This document shows, piece by piece, positions 23,306 through 32,240 of a stretch of DNA of 64,000 nucleotides. The DNA comes from a virus, in IMG/VR virus record IMGVR_UViG_3300030685_000016, positions 108,189-172,188 of that record. One strand, given 5' to 3'. Under the pieces are notes generated by a model. The model was given only the letters and a program-made list of their open reading frames with translations. It ran no database searches and was not told the DNA's origin. Position numbers and translations under genes: made by a program. Position 1 is the stretch's first letter. Every line of letters starts with the position of its first letter.

Positions 23306-23887
23306 ATGGAAAAAATTAAAGGAAAAAGTAAAATGCCAGAATATACACAATGGAAATCTATGAAATCCAGGTGTTATTCACCGTCGGCAACAAAAGGAAA
23401 GTATAAAGAGAATAATATTCAGGTTTGTCCTGAATGGATGAATTCTTTTGAGACTTTTTATTTAGATTTAGGTAATTGTCCAGAAGGATTTACTTTAGAA
23501 AGACTTGATAATCTCAAGGATTATTCTAAAGAGAATTGCATTTGGGCAAATAGAACTACACAAAGTAAAAATAGAGAAGATTTTAATGATATAGTTACCT
23601 ATAATGGGAAAACTATGGTATTAAAAGATTGGGCTAAAGAATTTGATATTAAGTACACGACCTTATATCAGAGAATTTACAGAAGTGGTTTATCTTTTGA
23701 ACAAGCTATACAAAAAGATCCATTTAAGAAATTAATAACTATTGGAGAAGAGTCTAAAACTCTTAAACAATGGTGTGAATTTTATAATATGGAGTTTGAG
23801 TTAGTTAACAATAGGGTATCTAAACATAAATGGGCTCCTCTTGAAGCTTTAACTATTCCAAAAGGAATAAAAAGAAGTAAGAATTAA
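23306..23887 (+). CDS. HNH-type homing endonuclease in group I intron
   Basis: The N-terminal half follows the phage HNH pattern: YTQWKSMKSRCYSP, VCPEWMNSFETFYLDLG, FTLERLDNLKDYSKENCIWA and an RTTQSKNR segment. The C-terminal half carries NUMOD/helix-turn-helix-like units (VLKDWAKEFDIKYTTLYQRI). All six Trp codons are TGG and no in-frame TGA occurs, unlike the other three endonucleases in the window. It presumably mobilises the intron. Confidence 0.85.
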   Translation: MEKIKGKSKMPEYTQWKSMKSRCYSPSATKGKYKENNIQVCPEWMNSFETFYLDLGNCPEGFTLERLDNLKDYSKENCIWANRTTQSKNREDFNDIVTYNGKTMVLKDWAKEFDIKYTTLYQRIYRSGLSFEQAIQKDPFKKLITIGEESKTLKQWCEFYNMEFELVNNRVSKHKWAPLEALTIPKGIKRSKN

Positions 23888-23950
23888 GATATAGTCTGAA
23901 CTTTATAGAAATATAAAGAATTGTACATTATGTACATAATAACAAAATTG

Positions 23951-24321
23951 ATGAAAAATTTACTCAAATGGCTCAACATTTTTATTCTATACTTAAAGAA
24001 GCAATGAATGCTCGTGAAGATCTTAAGGTTTTCATTTTAGCACATTCTGAAAATATAGGTGATGTTTTAAATCCTTCTTATAAGATTAAAACTCTTGGTA
24101 AGATGATTGATAATATGATTACAGTAGAGGGATTATTTACCTATGTATTATTTACCTGTAAAAGAATGACAGATGAAGGTATATTGGAATATAAATTTAT
24201 CACTAATTCAGATGGTACAAATACTGCAAAAACACCAATGGGATGTTTTTCTGAATTATACATAGATAATGATTTACAATATGTTTTTGATCAGATTGAT
24301 CAATATAATAGTGGAGAATAG
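23951..24321 (+). CDS. P-loop ATPase, exon 2
   Basis: The exon continues with EKFTQMAQHFYSILKEAM and holds the VFILAHSENIGD segment, whose His/Ser act as sensor in this ATPase family, and a C-terminal VLFTCKR and FDQIDQY. It ends at TAG. The mature protein likely acts with the single-strand DNA proteins encoded just downstream. Confidence 0.85.
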
Positions 24322-24323
24322 AA

Positions 24324-24884
24324 ATGATTAAAGGTGTTACAGTAACTTTTAACTTTGAAACAGAAACATCAGTTGTTACTGATGTAAAATGTTCTGTTGA
24401 TGGAATGGTTAAGAAAACAAGAGCTACAACAAAGAAATCTCATGTAGTCGAAGAAATGGCTTCGGAAAGTATAATTACTTTAGAAGAAAATAAACTATGC
24501 TTTAATAATAAAGCAGTTGCTGAAATGGAACTGGTTTACGAGGATAGGATTGTTATTATATTTGAACCAGAAGGTCCAAAAAAGAATAAGATATTGATTC
24601 CCACAATTGGTAAAGATACTTCTTTCGACCAACCGGGATCTGGAAATAAGCTTACTAAAACAAATTCAATTGGGTATAAAGGAAAACAAAATGCTGTGCT
24701 GGCTGAGTTTGGAACTGAATTTACCCTAGAACCTTTTAAAGAAGGAATTTGGAAGTTAATTTCTAAAAATGGTGTAGAGAAAACTCTACAAGAAAAAATT
24801 GAGATTGTTGAAAAAGAAGAACCTATAGTTATTATAGATGCAGATGAAACAGTACAAATAGATGAATTTGCATTTAATCTTTAA
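24324..24884 (+). CDS. uncharacterised replication-region protein (186 aa)
   Basis: A beta-rich protein with an acidic C-terminal tail (VIIDADETVQIDEFAFNL), the kind of tail seen in single-strand DNA-binding proteins that recruit partners. It begins two bases after the ATPase and precedes an SSB-like gene. The function is inferred only from place and tail; no family recognised. Confidence 0.65.
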   Translation: MIKGVTVTFNFETETSVVTDVKCSVDGMVKKTRATTKKSHVVEEMASESIITLEENKLCFNNKAVAEMELVYEDRIVIIFEPEGPKKNKILIPTIGKDTSFDQPGSGNKLTKTNSIGYKGKQNAVLAEFGTEFTLEPFKEGIWKLISKNGVEKTLQEKIEIVEKEEPIVIIDADETVQIDEFAFNL

Positions 24885-24895
24885 TATATAATAAT

Positions 24896-25618
24896 ATGAG
24901 TGGTTTTTCATTCGGAGCAACAGCTGGCGCATCACAGAGCACAGCTAAACCAAAATTAGTTGGAAATAGTTTACACGTTGTTAAATTTGACGAATGTGTT
25001 TCAGATGATATCGTTGGGGTTAAAGATCCCACAATTACATATAAAGTTTTAAAGCTTAGATTCTCTAATGATGATGGAGCTTTTGAACACACAGTTTTTG
25101 AACCAAAAGCTGAAGATTTTGCAAGAAAAGAAAATGAGATAACAGATAAGAATGGTAATAAACAAAAGATTCCTCAACCTTCAAATGTAGAATCTATGAT
25201 GCTTTTATTTAAGCATGTTATTGACGTTGTTAATCCTACAGTTGCAGGACAAATTGATAGAGAAGAAAAGAATCTTTCTGCACCTTCTTGGGATGTATTA
25301 AGAACATTGGTTATTTCTATTTTAACTCCTGGAAAAGGAACTAAAACTACCATTAAATTATTGAAAAATAAAAATGGAGAAGCAGTTTTTCCTGGATTCT
25401 TTGCAGGATTAACTAAAGAAGGTAAAGCTTATGTCAGAAATAATTTTATTGGTGATAAAGTAGCATTTAGTGCTTATGAAGTTGATAGAATTAAAAATGA
25501 AGCAAATGCTATTGTAACCAAAACTAATAATTTTGCAGGAAATTCTACATCTGATTTTACTATTGATACTCCTAATGGTGAAGCTTTAGATATGAATTTT
25601 GAAGTAACAGGATTGTAA
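24896..25618 (+). CDS. putative single-stranded DNA-binding protein (240 aa)
   Basis: A glycine-rich N-terminus (SGFSFGATAGAS) is followed by a beta-rich domain with YKVLKLRFSNDDGAFEHTVF and FPGFFAGLTKEGKAYV. The pattern resembles proteins of crAss-like and other Bacteroidota phages that I recall being annotated as SSB, lying between the recombination ATPase and the primase. The assignment is tentative, resting on memory and gene order. Confidence 0.55.
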   Translation: MSGFSFGATAGASQSTAKPKLVGNSLHVVKFDECVSDDIVGVKDPTITYKVLKLRFSNDDGAFEHTVFEPKAEDFARKENEITDKNGNKQKIPQPSNVESMMLLFKHVIDVVNPTVAGQIDREEKNLSAPSWDVLRTLVISILTPGKGTKTTIKLLKNKNGEAVFPGFFAGLTKEGKAYVRNNFIGDKVAFSAYEVDRIKNEANAIVTKTNNFAGNSTSDFTIDTPNGEALDMNFEVTGL

Positions 25619-25647
25619 AAAATATTTTGGAGTAAAACAATTTATTT

Positions 25648-26685
25648 ATGTATGAATTAGATATTACTCCAAGAATTACTAAAGAACTTTTACTTAGCAG
25701 GCATACTCAAGAAGATTATTTTGAATATTATCTTGGTGTGCCTGTTAAGAAAGGGTTATTTTGTAGTCCTTCTATAATTAGGAATGATACAAATCCAACT
25801 TGTTCATTTTATAAAAATTCTAAAGGAGATTTATTGTTTAAAGATTTTGCTGGTCCATCATTTAATTTTATTGGATGTGTAATGTATATATTTAGTTGTA
25901 ATTACTATAATGCATTGCAGGTAATAGCAAATGATTTTGGATTTAAATCTATAAGTAAATTAAAAATTAATCCACCAAGAATTCCTTTTACTGGTATAGT
26001 TTTAAAAGAGACTAATAAAGCTAGAATTCAGGTTGAATCAAAGGAATTTAGTCCTAAGGAATTAGAATGGTGGGAGAACTTTGGAATATCTAAAACAACT
26101 TTAAAGAAATATAATGTATTTTCTATTAAATCAGTTTTCTTAAATGGAAATTATTTTAACAGTTCCTCTGAAAAATCTCCATTTTTTGGATATTATGGAG
26201 GAGAGAATTCTGATGGAGATGAACTATGGAGAATTTATATGCCAATGAAAAGAAATTATAGATTTCTTAGTAATTGGGATAGTATAATGATCCAAGGGGC
26301 AAAACAATTATCAAAGTCAGGAGAATATATTATATTAACTAAAGCTCTTAAGGATGTTATGGTTTTACATGAATCAGGTATTCCAGCAATAGCCCCTAAT
26401 AGTGAAAACACTTTTATAACTGATACTCAGATGGAAAAACTGAGAATTAGATTTAAAAATGTAAAAGTATTTATGGATAATGATTTACCAGGTGTAAAAG
26501 CTGCACATAAATATAAGAAAAAATATGGTGTGCAATGCGTTTTTATTAGAAGAAAATATTCAAAAGATATTTCTGACCTATGTAAAAAGGTGAGCAGGAC
26601 TGTATTTTGGACGATTATAGAGGAGTTAAATAGCATTATGAAGAATGATGCAGTAAAAAATACTAAGCATTTTAAGGTATTTTAA
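25648..26685 (+). CDS. DNA primase (TOPRIM type)
   Basis: The N-terminal part has CSPSIIRNDTNPTCSFY and LLFKDFAGPSFNFIGC, the usual start of phage primases. The TOPRIM core follows with YIILTKALKDVMVLHESGI, PAIAPNSEN and VFMDNDLPG (the DxD). It makes RNA primers for the phage fork with the DnaB-type helicase encoded three genes upstream. The stop lies in a small tandem repeat. Confidence 0.88.
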   Translation: MYELDITPRITKELLLSRHTQEDYFEYYLGVPVKKGLFCSPSIIRNDTNPTCSFYKNSKGDLLFKDFAGPSFNFIGCVMYIFSCNYYNALQVIANDFGFKSISKLKINPPRIPFTGIVLKETNKARIQVESKEFSPKELEWWENFGISKTTLKKYNVFSIKSVFLNGNYFNSSSEKSPFFGYYGGENSDGDELWRIYMPMKRNYRFLSNWDSIMIQGAKQLSKSGEYIILTKALKDVMVLHESGIPAIAPNSENTFITDTQMEKLRIRFKNVKVFMDNDLPGVKAAHKYKKKYGVQCVFIRRKYSKDISDLCKKVSRTVFWTIIEELNSIMKNDAVKNTKHFKVF

Positions 26686-26695
26686 GGTATTTTAA
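26671..26695 (+). repeat. short tandem repeat at the primase 3' end
   Basis: Two and a half copies of the 10-mer TTTAAGGTAT cover the last codons and stop of the primase gene and the bases before the next ATG. The second copy supplies the TAA stop. It probably arose by slippage. Confidence 0.75.
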
Positions 26696-27001
26696 ATGAA
26701 AATTGATGAAGAAAAGATTATTACAAATATTATTGAAAACTTTTTAGAAGATCAATTTAATTGTAATGATAGATTCGTTGCTAAAAATCTTCTTAAATTA
26801 TTAAGAAATGATTTAAATGAATTCTTATTAGATGCTCAATATAATGGACATCAAAATGTCTATAATGAAGGTTATGCTGATGGAGTTTTTGATGGAAAAG
26901 CCGAAGGATTTGATGAAGGTTTTACACAAGGAGAAAATAGTGGAATAGATGAAGGGTTTGATCGAGGATATGAACAAGCTTTAAAAGATAATAGTATATA
27001 G
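26696..27001 (+). CDS. glycine-periodic repeat protein (101 aa)
   Basis: After a 60-residue helical domain the chain becomes a periodic GxxxGxxxG array (YADGVFDGKAEGFDEGF, then GENSGIDEGFDRGYEQA), with Gly about every fourth residue and acidic or aromatic residues between. Such Yae1-type repeats form extended helices that pack on each other. Role unknown. It ends at TAG. Confidence 0.7.
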   Translation: MKIDEEKIITNIIENFLEDQFNCNDRFVAKNLLKLLRNDLNEFLLDAQYNGHQNVYNEGYADGVFDGKAEGFDEGFTQGENSGIDEGFDRGYEQALKDNSI

Positions 27002-27009
27002 GATTAATT

Positions 27010-27507
27010 ATGAATATTATTTTAGATGTTGATGATGTAGTTTTGAATTTTTATGGTGGATATGCAAAAAGATATAATTGCAGTATGCCAAAAAGGTGGA
27101 GTAATTCACAAAGAATGATAAATAGACTAGCAGAATTAAAAAAGGATAAATCATTTTGGATACATTTGGAAGCGAAACATATTCCAGATTTTATTCCATC
27201 ACATTTTGTTTCTGCAAGATCTTTACCAGTATCCTGGACTATTGAGGCTTTAAAAAGGCATAATATTCCAGGCAGGAGTAAAGTAACTCATGTAGGATGG
27301 GGACAAAGTAAAATAGGCACATTAAGAAGACTAGGTTGTGATATTTTTATTGATGATAAATGGCAAACTGTAAAAGAATGTAATGAGAATGGAATTTTCT
27401 GTTTATTAATGGATGCTTGTCATAATCGGCATATTAAAACTAAATATCGTATTCATAATTTAGAACTTGATAATATTCTTTATTTATGGAGAAAATTAAA
27501 ACAATGA
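27010..27507 (+). CDS. HAD-superfamily phosphatase, deoxyribonucleotidase-like
   Basis: Motif I is DVDDVVL at residues 6-12, motif II is the Ser of VSARSLP, and the late DIFIDDKWQTV gives the metal-binding Asp pair. This is the pattern of 5'(3')-deoxyribonucleotidase-like HAD enzymes used by phages in nucleotide turnover. It ends in TGA followed at once by TAA, a tandem stop. Confidence 0.78.
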   Translation: MNIILDVDDVVLNFYGGYAKRYNCSMPKRWSNSQRMINRLAELKKDKSFWIHLEAKHIPDFIPSHFVSARSLPVSWTIEALKRHNIPGRSKVTHVGWGQSKIGTLRRLGCDIFIDDKWQTVKECNENGIFCLLMDACHNRHIKTKYRIHNLELDNILYLWRKLKQ

Positions 27508-27516
27508 TAAATAAGT

Positions 27517-27723
27517 ATGACGGTTTATGTAGTTACTAATCCTGAAAGTGGTTGGGATTGTGTTTGTGTAGTTTGTTTAACTATAGAATCTTTAGGAGAT
27601 TTTTTAGATGAACGCATATTTGATAATAAAGGAAATTGGGATAATATGACTGTTGAACAAATGCAAACTTGGATTGATGATTTAGGTCATCATTATATTA
27701 TTCATGAAAAAAATGCATATTAA
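27517..27723 (+). CDS. conserved phage hypothetical protein (68 aa)
   Basis: The start VYVVTNPESGWDCVCVV resembles a small family found across Bacteroidota phages and mobile elements (VYVVTxxExGWDCV). Function unknown. Its stop overlaps the next gene's ATG (TAATG). Confidence 0.7.
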   Translation: MTVYVVTNPESGWDCVCVVCLTIESLGDFLDERIFDNKGNWDNMTVEQMQTWIDDLGHHYIIHEKNAY

Positions 27724-28745
27724 TGGCTGAAATAAAAATAATTCCTGAGACATTGGAATTAATTAAAATGTCTGATGAGGAATATTTTAGTGAGAAATAT
27801 AGAGGCTATATTTCTAATTCAAGTTTAAGTAAAATTAATCCAGACGAAGGTGGATCACTTGAGAAATATTTAGCACCTTATAAACAAGAATATTCTGATT
27901 CTTTTGAGTTAGGTTCTGCATTGCATGCAATGGTTTTACAACCTGATTCATTTATAATTTCAGATATAAGAAAACCTAATGCAAAATTAGGTATTTGGGC
28001 CGAAGAAGTTTTTAAGTTAAGGTCTCAAGGATTAACTTTAATAGAGTCTTTTAAACAAGCATCATTTAATGCAAATTATTATGCTGGAACTTTAAATGAT
28101 AATAAATTAAAAGTTGCAATCAAGAAATCTTTGTCATTTTATCTTGGAAGAATGAAAGTAGAGGAAATATCTGGTATTAAAACATTATTTATTTCTGAAC
28201 CAGTTGCTTTAAAATATGCAGAATGTATTGTTAGAGTAAAAGAAAATCAAAAAATTCATTATACTCTTAATCCAGAAGGACTTTTGGAAAAACCAACTGT
28301 ATTTAATGAATATGCTATCTTTTGTGAAGCAGATTTTGTTAAAGATGATGATACAATAAAAAGAATAAAATTAAAAGGAAAGATTGATAATTTTACTCTT
28401 GATAGAGAAGAATGTGTAGTTACTTTAAATGATTTAAAAACTACTGGAAAACCACTTGGATTCTTTATGGGTAATTTGGTTAATCAGGAAGGTGAAGAAG
28501 TTTGGTATGATGGATCTTTTCAAAAATACCATTATTATAGGCAGGTTGCTTTATATGGATGGTTGCTACAATCTGCATTAAAGCAGTTTTACAATATTAA
28601 TTATCAATTAAAAGTAAATATGCTTGTGGTTGAGACAATCCCATATTTTAATGGTAAAATATTTGTTGTGAATGGTAACTTCATTAAAGAAGGATTAAAA
28701 GAACTTAAACAATTATTAACACTTGTAGTGGATGGAACAACTTGA
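27723..28745 (+). CDS. PD-(D/E)XK exonuclease (Cas4/RecB-like)
   Basis: The nuclease signature is GKIDNF (Asp), then VVTLNDLKTTGKP (Asp-x-Lys), then QKYHYYRQVALYGWLL, the Gln/Tyr helix of RecB-like nucleases. An N-terminal SDSFELGSALHAMVLQP block also fits this family. Length 340 residues. It likely degrades DNA ends in phage recombination or host DNA breakdown and sits beside the AAA+ ATPase. Ends at TGA with TAA three codons on, overlapping the next gene. Confidence 0.85.
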   Translation: MAEIKIIPETLELIKMSDEEYFSEKYRGYISNSSLSKINPDEGGSLEKYLAPYKQEYSDSFELGSALHAMVLQPDSFIISDIRKPNAKLGIWAEEVFKLRSQGLTLIESFKQASFNANYYAGTLNDNKLKVAIKKSLSFYLGRMKVEEISGIKTLFISEPVALKYAECIVRVKENQKIHYTLNPEGLLEKPTVFNEYAIFCEADFVKDDDTIKRIKLKGKIDNFTLDREECVVTLNDLKTTGKPLGFFMGNLVNQEGEEVWYDGSFQKYHYYRQVALYGWLLQSALKQFYNINYQLKVNMLVVETIPYFNGKIFVVNGNFIKEGLKELKQLLTLVVDGTT

Positions 28746-29097
28746 CTTGGATAAATTAAATTATGAACAGAAAAGTGCTTTACATAATAAAGTATTTTCA
28801 TTGGGAGCTTTATTTTCTCATGAACTTAATGATAAACTTATTCTAATTTCTCTAGTTGCTTTAGTTACACAACAAATGAGAAAAAAAGATAAAAATATTA
28901 CTCCATTAAAAGTTTTAATGAGTATTACACAACAAAAAGAAGATAATACTGCATTTTATCAATTTTTAGAATCTTTATCTATCTTAGTAGATGATTTATG
29001 TTATGGGAGTGATAAAATCGATCCTTGTGGATTTAAGACATCACAAGAGATTATTAATAAAATAAAAGAAATTTTAAGTACATGGCTACCCTTTTAG
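28732..29097 (+). CDS. conserved phage hypothetical protein (121 aa)
   Basis: A helical protein with LISLVALVTQQMRKKD, ITPLKVLM and the strongly patterned C-terminus CGFKTSQEIINKIKEIL. I recall this family from many Bacteroidota phages, without known function. Ends at TAG and overlaps its neighbours by about 15 bases. Confidence 0.7.
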   Translation: MEQLDLDKLNYEQKSALHNKVFSLGALFSHELNDKLILISLVALVTQQMRKKDKNITPLKVLMSITQQKEDNTAFYQFLESLSILVDDLCYGSDKIDPCGFKTSQEIINKIKEILSTWLPF

Positions 29098-30014
29098 AAG
29101 AAGGAAATATTTATTTTGTACATGATGATGAAATAGAAGAAGATTTATCCCAGACTGAGGATACAGAAGTTATATCTATGTGGGTTAAAGATAGAGATTT
29201 CATTAGACCTACAACAGATATAACATTATTAAAGAAAATAGAACCAGGAGTTTATACTGCAGAATATGATCGAAATATAGGTATATATTGTCGTAAAGTA
29301 CCAAATACAACGGATGAACTATTTATATTTTCAGATTCTTTGATAACCAATCTATTAGCAGAAATTGATTTATTTTGGAGTAAAAAAGAATTATATAAAA
29401 AAAATAATTTAATACACAAGCGGGGAATTTTATTAGAGGGATTTCCAGGAACCGGTAAAACTTCTATAATTACAATTATATGTAATAAGGTCATTAAAAA
29501 TGGTGGTATTGTCTTTAAAATTAGTAATGATAAGAGCTTAAATGATTATTTATTATTTATGAAATCTGGTTTTAGAAAAATTGAGCCAGATACTCCTGTA
29601 ATTACTATTATTGAGGATCTTGATTTTTATGAAGAAGTTGAGTCTGAATTACTTGATTTTCTTGATGGACAAACACATATTAATCATCATATTGTTTTAG
29701 CAACTACTAATAATTCAGAAGCTATTCCAGATACTTTTCTAAGACCTAGTCGAATAGATCTTAGAATTGAGATAGAACTTCCTAATAAAATTATTAGAGA
29801 AGAATTTTTTAGATTCAAAAATGTTCCAGAAGCAGATATTAAACACTTGGTTAAAGAATCTGATGGATTTTCTTTAGCAGATTTAAAGGAGTTATATATT
29901 TGTATATATTTATTAGATTACCCTACTAAAGATGCAGTTAAAAAAATCTCAAAACCAAGGGAAAAGATTAATTATTTACAAAGTCCATTGAATTCTGGAA
30001 ATATTGGTTTATAG
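29082..30014 (+). CDS. AAA+ ATPase (FtsH/ClpX-like core)
   Basis: After a 110-residue N-terminal domain come Walker A GFPGTGKTS (Lys126), Walker B ITIIEDLD near residue 178, sensor 1 LATTNN and the arginine finger region FLRPSRIDLRIEI, then a helical lid. The order is that of classical AAA+ unfoldases. It could remodel replication or virion complexes, or serve the phage ClpP as an unfoldase; no ClpP-docking loop is evident to me. Ends at TAG. Confidence 0.85.
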   Translation: MATLLEEGNIYFVHDDEIEEDLSQTEDTEVISMWVKDRDFIRPTTDITLLKKIEPGVYTAEYDRNIGIYCRKVPNTTDELFIFSDSLITNLLAEIDLFWSKKELYKKNNLIHKRGILLEGFPGTGKTSIITIICNKVIKNGGIVFKISNDKSLNDYLLFMKSGFRKIEPDTPVITIIEDLDFYEEVESELLDFLDGQTHINHHIVLATTNNSEAIPDTFLRPSRIDLRIEIELPNKIIREEFFRFKNVPEADIKHLVKESDGFSLADLKELYICIYLLDYPTKDAVKKISKPREKINYLQSPLNSGNIGL

Positions 30015-30138
30015 TAACTCTAATTTTTATATTAATAAATTCTTATTGAGTTTTTATTAATATAATGAGTTTTAAATATTAATTTTATTACAAACTCTAA
30101 TTAATTACATTTTAAGCAATTTTATAAAAAATATTGTG

Positions 30139-30146
30139 TAAATTTG
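30139..30146 (+). promoter_or_regulatory. Bacteroidota-type promoter -7 box (TAAATTTG)
   Basis: In a 206-base gap without genes, TAAATTTGC fits the TAnnTTTG -7 element. It lies 75 bases before the gene at 30221, with TTTTAAG about 25 bases upstream. It would drive the single-gene unit that follows and ends in a strong terminator. Confidence 0.55.
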
Positions 30147-30220
30147 CACTATAATTAGATGAAGAAATACATAGATAATTAAACTTATAGATAATAAAAA
30201 TATATATTTTAAAAAATAAA

Positions 30221-30805
30221 ATGATTATGAAAAATGTAGAATCACAAGGTTACAGCAAAGAAAAAGCTTTAGAAGCATCAGGTTTAGAAATTGAATTAGA
30301 GCGTATGAAAAATGCGACTCAGGCATGGAAAAAAGACGGTTCTCCAATGGGAACAAAGGCACTTAATTTGTTTATGGCAAATTACATGAAGAAAAATAAA
30401 GTTGCCGGAGCTTATTTGGTTATCGAACCAGCATCTGATGATACTAGACTTCGTCCTTATTCTGTAATTAATGAAGTTACTACTGGTAAACGTAAAGCTA
30501 CAACAACTTACCAAATTAAGGAAGCTGAATTGAAAGTTAAACACGTAAAAACTGTTAATGAAGAAGGTGAAGAAAAAGAAGTTCCTGTTGTTACAGTAGT
30601 TAATACTGGAGCAGTAGAAGGAAGAGCAGGAAAAAAAGATTCCGCTTTCAAATTAATGAAAGAATTGATTGAGGCTAACAACAAAAATTATGTTGTTGAG
30701 ATCGTTAAAGAAATCACTGATGGACAGAAATATGCTGGCTATGGTCTGTATACTCCATCAAAATCAGCTAAATTGGGGAAATTTAATTTCTTTGTAGTTG
30801 ACTAA
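30221..30805 (+). CDS. conserved crAss-like phage protein in its own transcription unit (194 aa)
   Basis: The blocks ALEASGLEIELERM, GTKALNLFMANYMKKNKVAGAYL, TGKRKATTTYQIKEAE and YTPSKSAKLGKF are, as I remember, strongly conserved among crAss-like and related Bacteroidota phages, with unknown function. A long leader and promoter precede it and a strong terminator follows, so it is probably made in large amounts. Codon use is less extreme in AT than in its neighbours (for example GCC, CGT and GGT occur), fitting high expression. Confidence 0.75.
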   Translation: MIMKNVESQGYSKEKALEASGLEIELERMKNATQAWKKDGSPMGTKALNLFMANYMKKNKVAGAYLVIEPASDDTRLRPYSVINEVTTGKRKATTTYQIKEAELKVKHVKTVNEEGEEKEVPVVTVVNTGAVEGRAGKKDSAFKLMKELIEANNKNYVVEIVKEITDGQKYAGYGLYTPSKSAKLGKFNFFVVD

Positions 30806-30825
30806 TTAGATATAATATCTGAATT

Positions 30826-30865
30826 TAAGCCAACAGTTATTTTAACTGTTGGCTTATTTTTTTTG
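30826..30865 (+). terminator. strong rho-independent terminator
   Basis: TAAGCCAACAGTTA pairs perfectly over 14 bases with TAACTGTTGGCTTA around a three-base loop and is followed by eight T. It is 20 bases after the stop of the single-gene unit. Confidence 0.92.
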
Positions 30866-30911
30866 TATTTTAATAACAACAAGTAAAGGTGTAACAACTA
30901 ATAAAAATTGA

Positions 30912-32240
30912 ATGGATAGTACAACAACACATGATACCCTTCTAGATGATAGAATGAATGAACGTAGTCTAGGAACTGCAGTAAGGGACACAAATGGAAA
31001 AATTATTAGATATGATTATAAGATTTTAAACCATGATGCGCCTGCATTAGAAGGTTCATTTACACTCGATGAGATGAATTTAATTTATAAATTATATTCA
31101 TTTTCAGGGGCAAATTTAGATAGAAGAACTGTATCAAGAGAATTTGATTTAATTATTTTTAATGATTTTATTCGAATTTTGCCTGCATTTCAAATTACAA
31201 AGAAATGTCCTCCTTTTGCTCCTCATATTTCAGAGATGTATACGATAGATGAATTAGTTGCAATTGGTAGACAAACTAAAGAGAATCAATACTTTAAAAA
31301 GATTGAGCAGGATAATAATAAATTAGATCAAATTCGTGTTCAACAATTACTTAAAGAAAATTTTGAATTAAAAGAAGTTATTAGAGAAGCAGAAAGTTTT
31401 CCAGGTTTAAATTTTGAACCTATTGAATTTGTTTCTTGTCAAAATGCATCAGAAAATACTCTTTTAGTTTATTTATCAGATATGCATATTGGTGCACATA
31501 ACTCTGGTGAAGGTGTTTATGATAATCCTTATTCTGAGGAAGAAGTAACTAGAAGATTACAAAAAGTATTTTATAAAATTTCACAATATAAAAACGTAGA
31601 TAAAGTAATTATTGTTAATCTAGGTGATGCAATTGATGGTTATAATGCAAGTACAACTAGACCAAGTTCTAATCATGTATTGCCACAAAATATGACTAAT
31701 AGACAACAAGGAGAAACCTTTGTTAGAGTTGTTACAAATTTCTTTCATAATATTATTAAGAATATTAACTGTAATGAAATACAGTTTTATTCTGTATGTG
31801 AATCAAATCATGGTGGTGATTTTGAAGCTGCTTGGGTAAATGGCTTAATTTGTGTTCTGGATATGATGGGAGTTAAATGTCATTTTGCAAGAAAACCAAT
31901 TGAATATTTCAATGTAAATAATAGAACTTTTATTTATACCCATGGTAAAGATAATCTTAATCAATTTAAAAATTTGCCATTAACCTTAGACCAAAAAGCT
32001 GAAGCATATCTAAATGAGTTTATTGATAGAAGTGATATTAGAGGAAAGATATCTGTAATTAAGGGTGATTTACATCAATCTGCAATTACTAAAGGTAAGA
32101 AATTCACTTATCATTCCTGTGCTTCATTATTTGGAAGTTCTCATTGGATTCATGCAAATTTTGGGTTTACTGCTTGGGGATGTGATTATGCAATCCTAGA
32201 TAAAGATGGTAATATTATAAATGGATTAATTGAAGACTGA
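30912..32240 (+). CDS. metallophosphoesterase, large phage type
   Basis: After a 185-residue N-terminal region, the phosphoesterase motifs follow in order: YLSDMHIGAH, LGDAIDGYN, CESNHGG, IYTHGKD and IKGDLHQSA. The 442-residue length and arrangement are those of a phage family related to SbcD/Mre11-type enzymes, likely acting on DNA ends in replication or recombination. It ends at TGA overlapping the next ATG by one base (TGATG). Confidence 0.85.
   Translation: MDSTTTHDTLLDDRMNERSLGTAVRDTNGKIIRYDYKILNHDAPALEGSFTLDEMNLIYKLYSFSGANLDRRTVSREFDLIIFNDFIRILPAFQITKKCPPFAPHISEMYTIDELVAIGRQTKENQYFKKIEQDNNKLDQIRVQQLLKENFELKEVIREAESFPGLNFEPIEFVSCQNASENTLLVYLSDMHIGAHNSGEGVYDNPYSEEEVTRRLQKVFYKISQYKNVDKVIIVNLGDAIDGYNASTTRPSSNHVLPQNMTNRQQGETFVRVVTNFFHNIIKNINCNEIQFYSVCESNHGGDFEAAWVNGLICVLDMMGVKCHFARKPIEYFNVNNRTFIYTHGKDNLNQFKNLPLTLDQKAEAYLNEFIDRSDIRGKISVIKGDLHQSAITKGKKFTYHSCASLFGSSHWIHANFGFTAWGCDYAILDKDGNIINGLIED

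Larger units (their letters stand above)
23015..23950 (+). mobile_element. group I intron in the P-loop ATPase gene
   Basis: The exon before it ends in T and the intron ends in G. Removal restores the ATPase frame exactly (328 plus 371 bases, 233 codons). The P7-region sequence AAGATATAGTCTGAAC lies at about 23886, after the endonuclease gene, mirroring the intron in the helicase. Length 936 bases. Confidence 0.88.
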
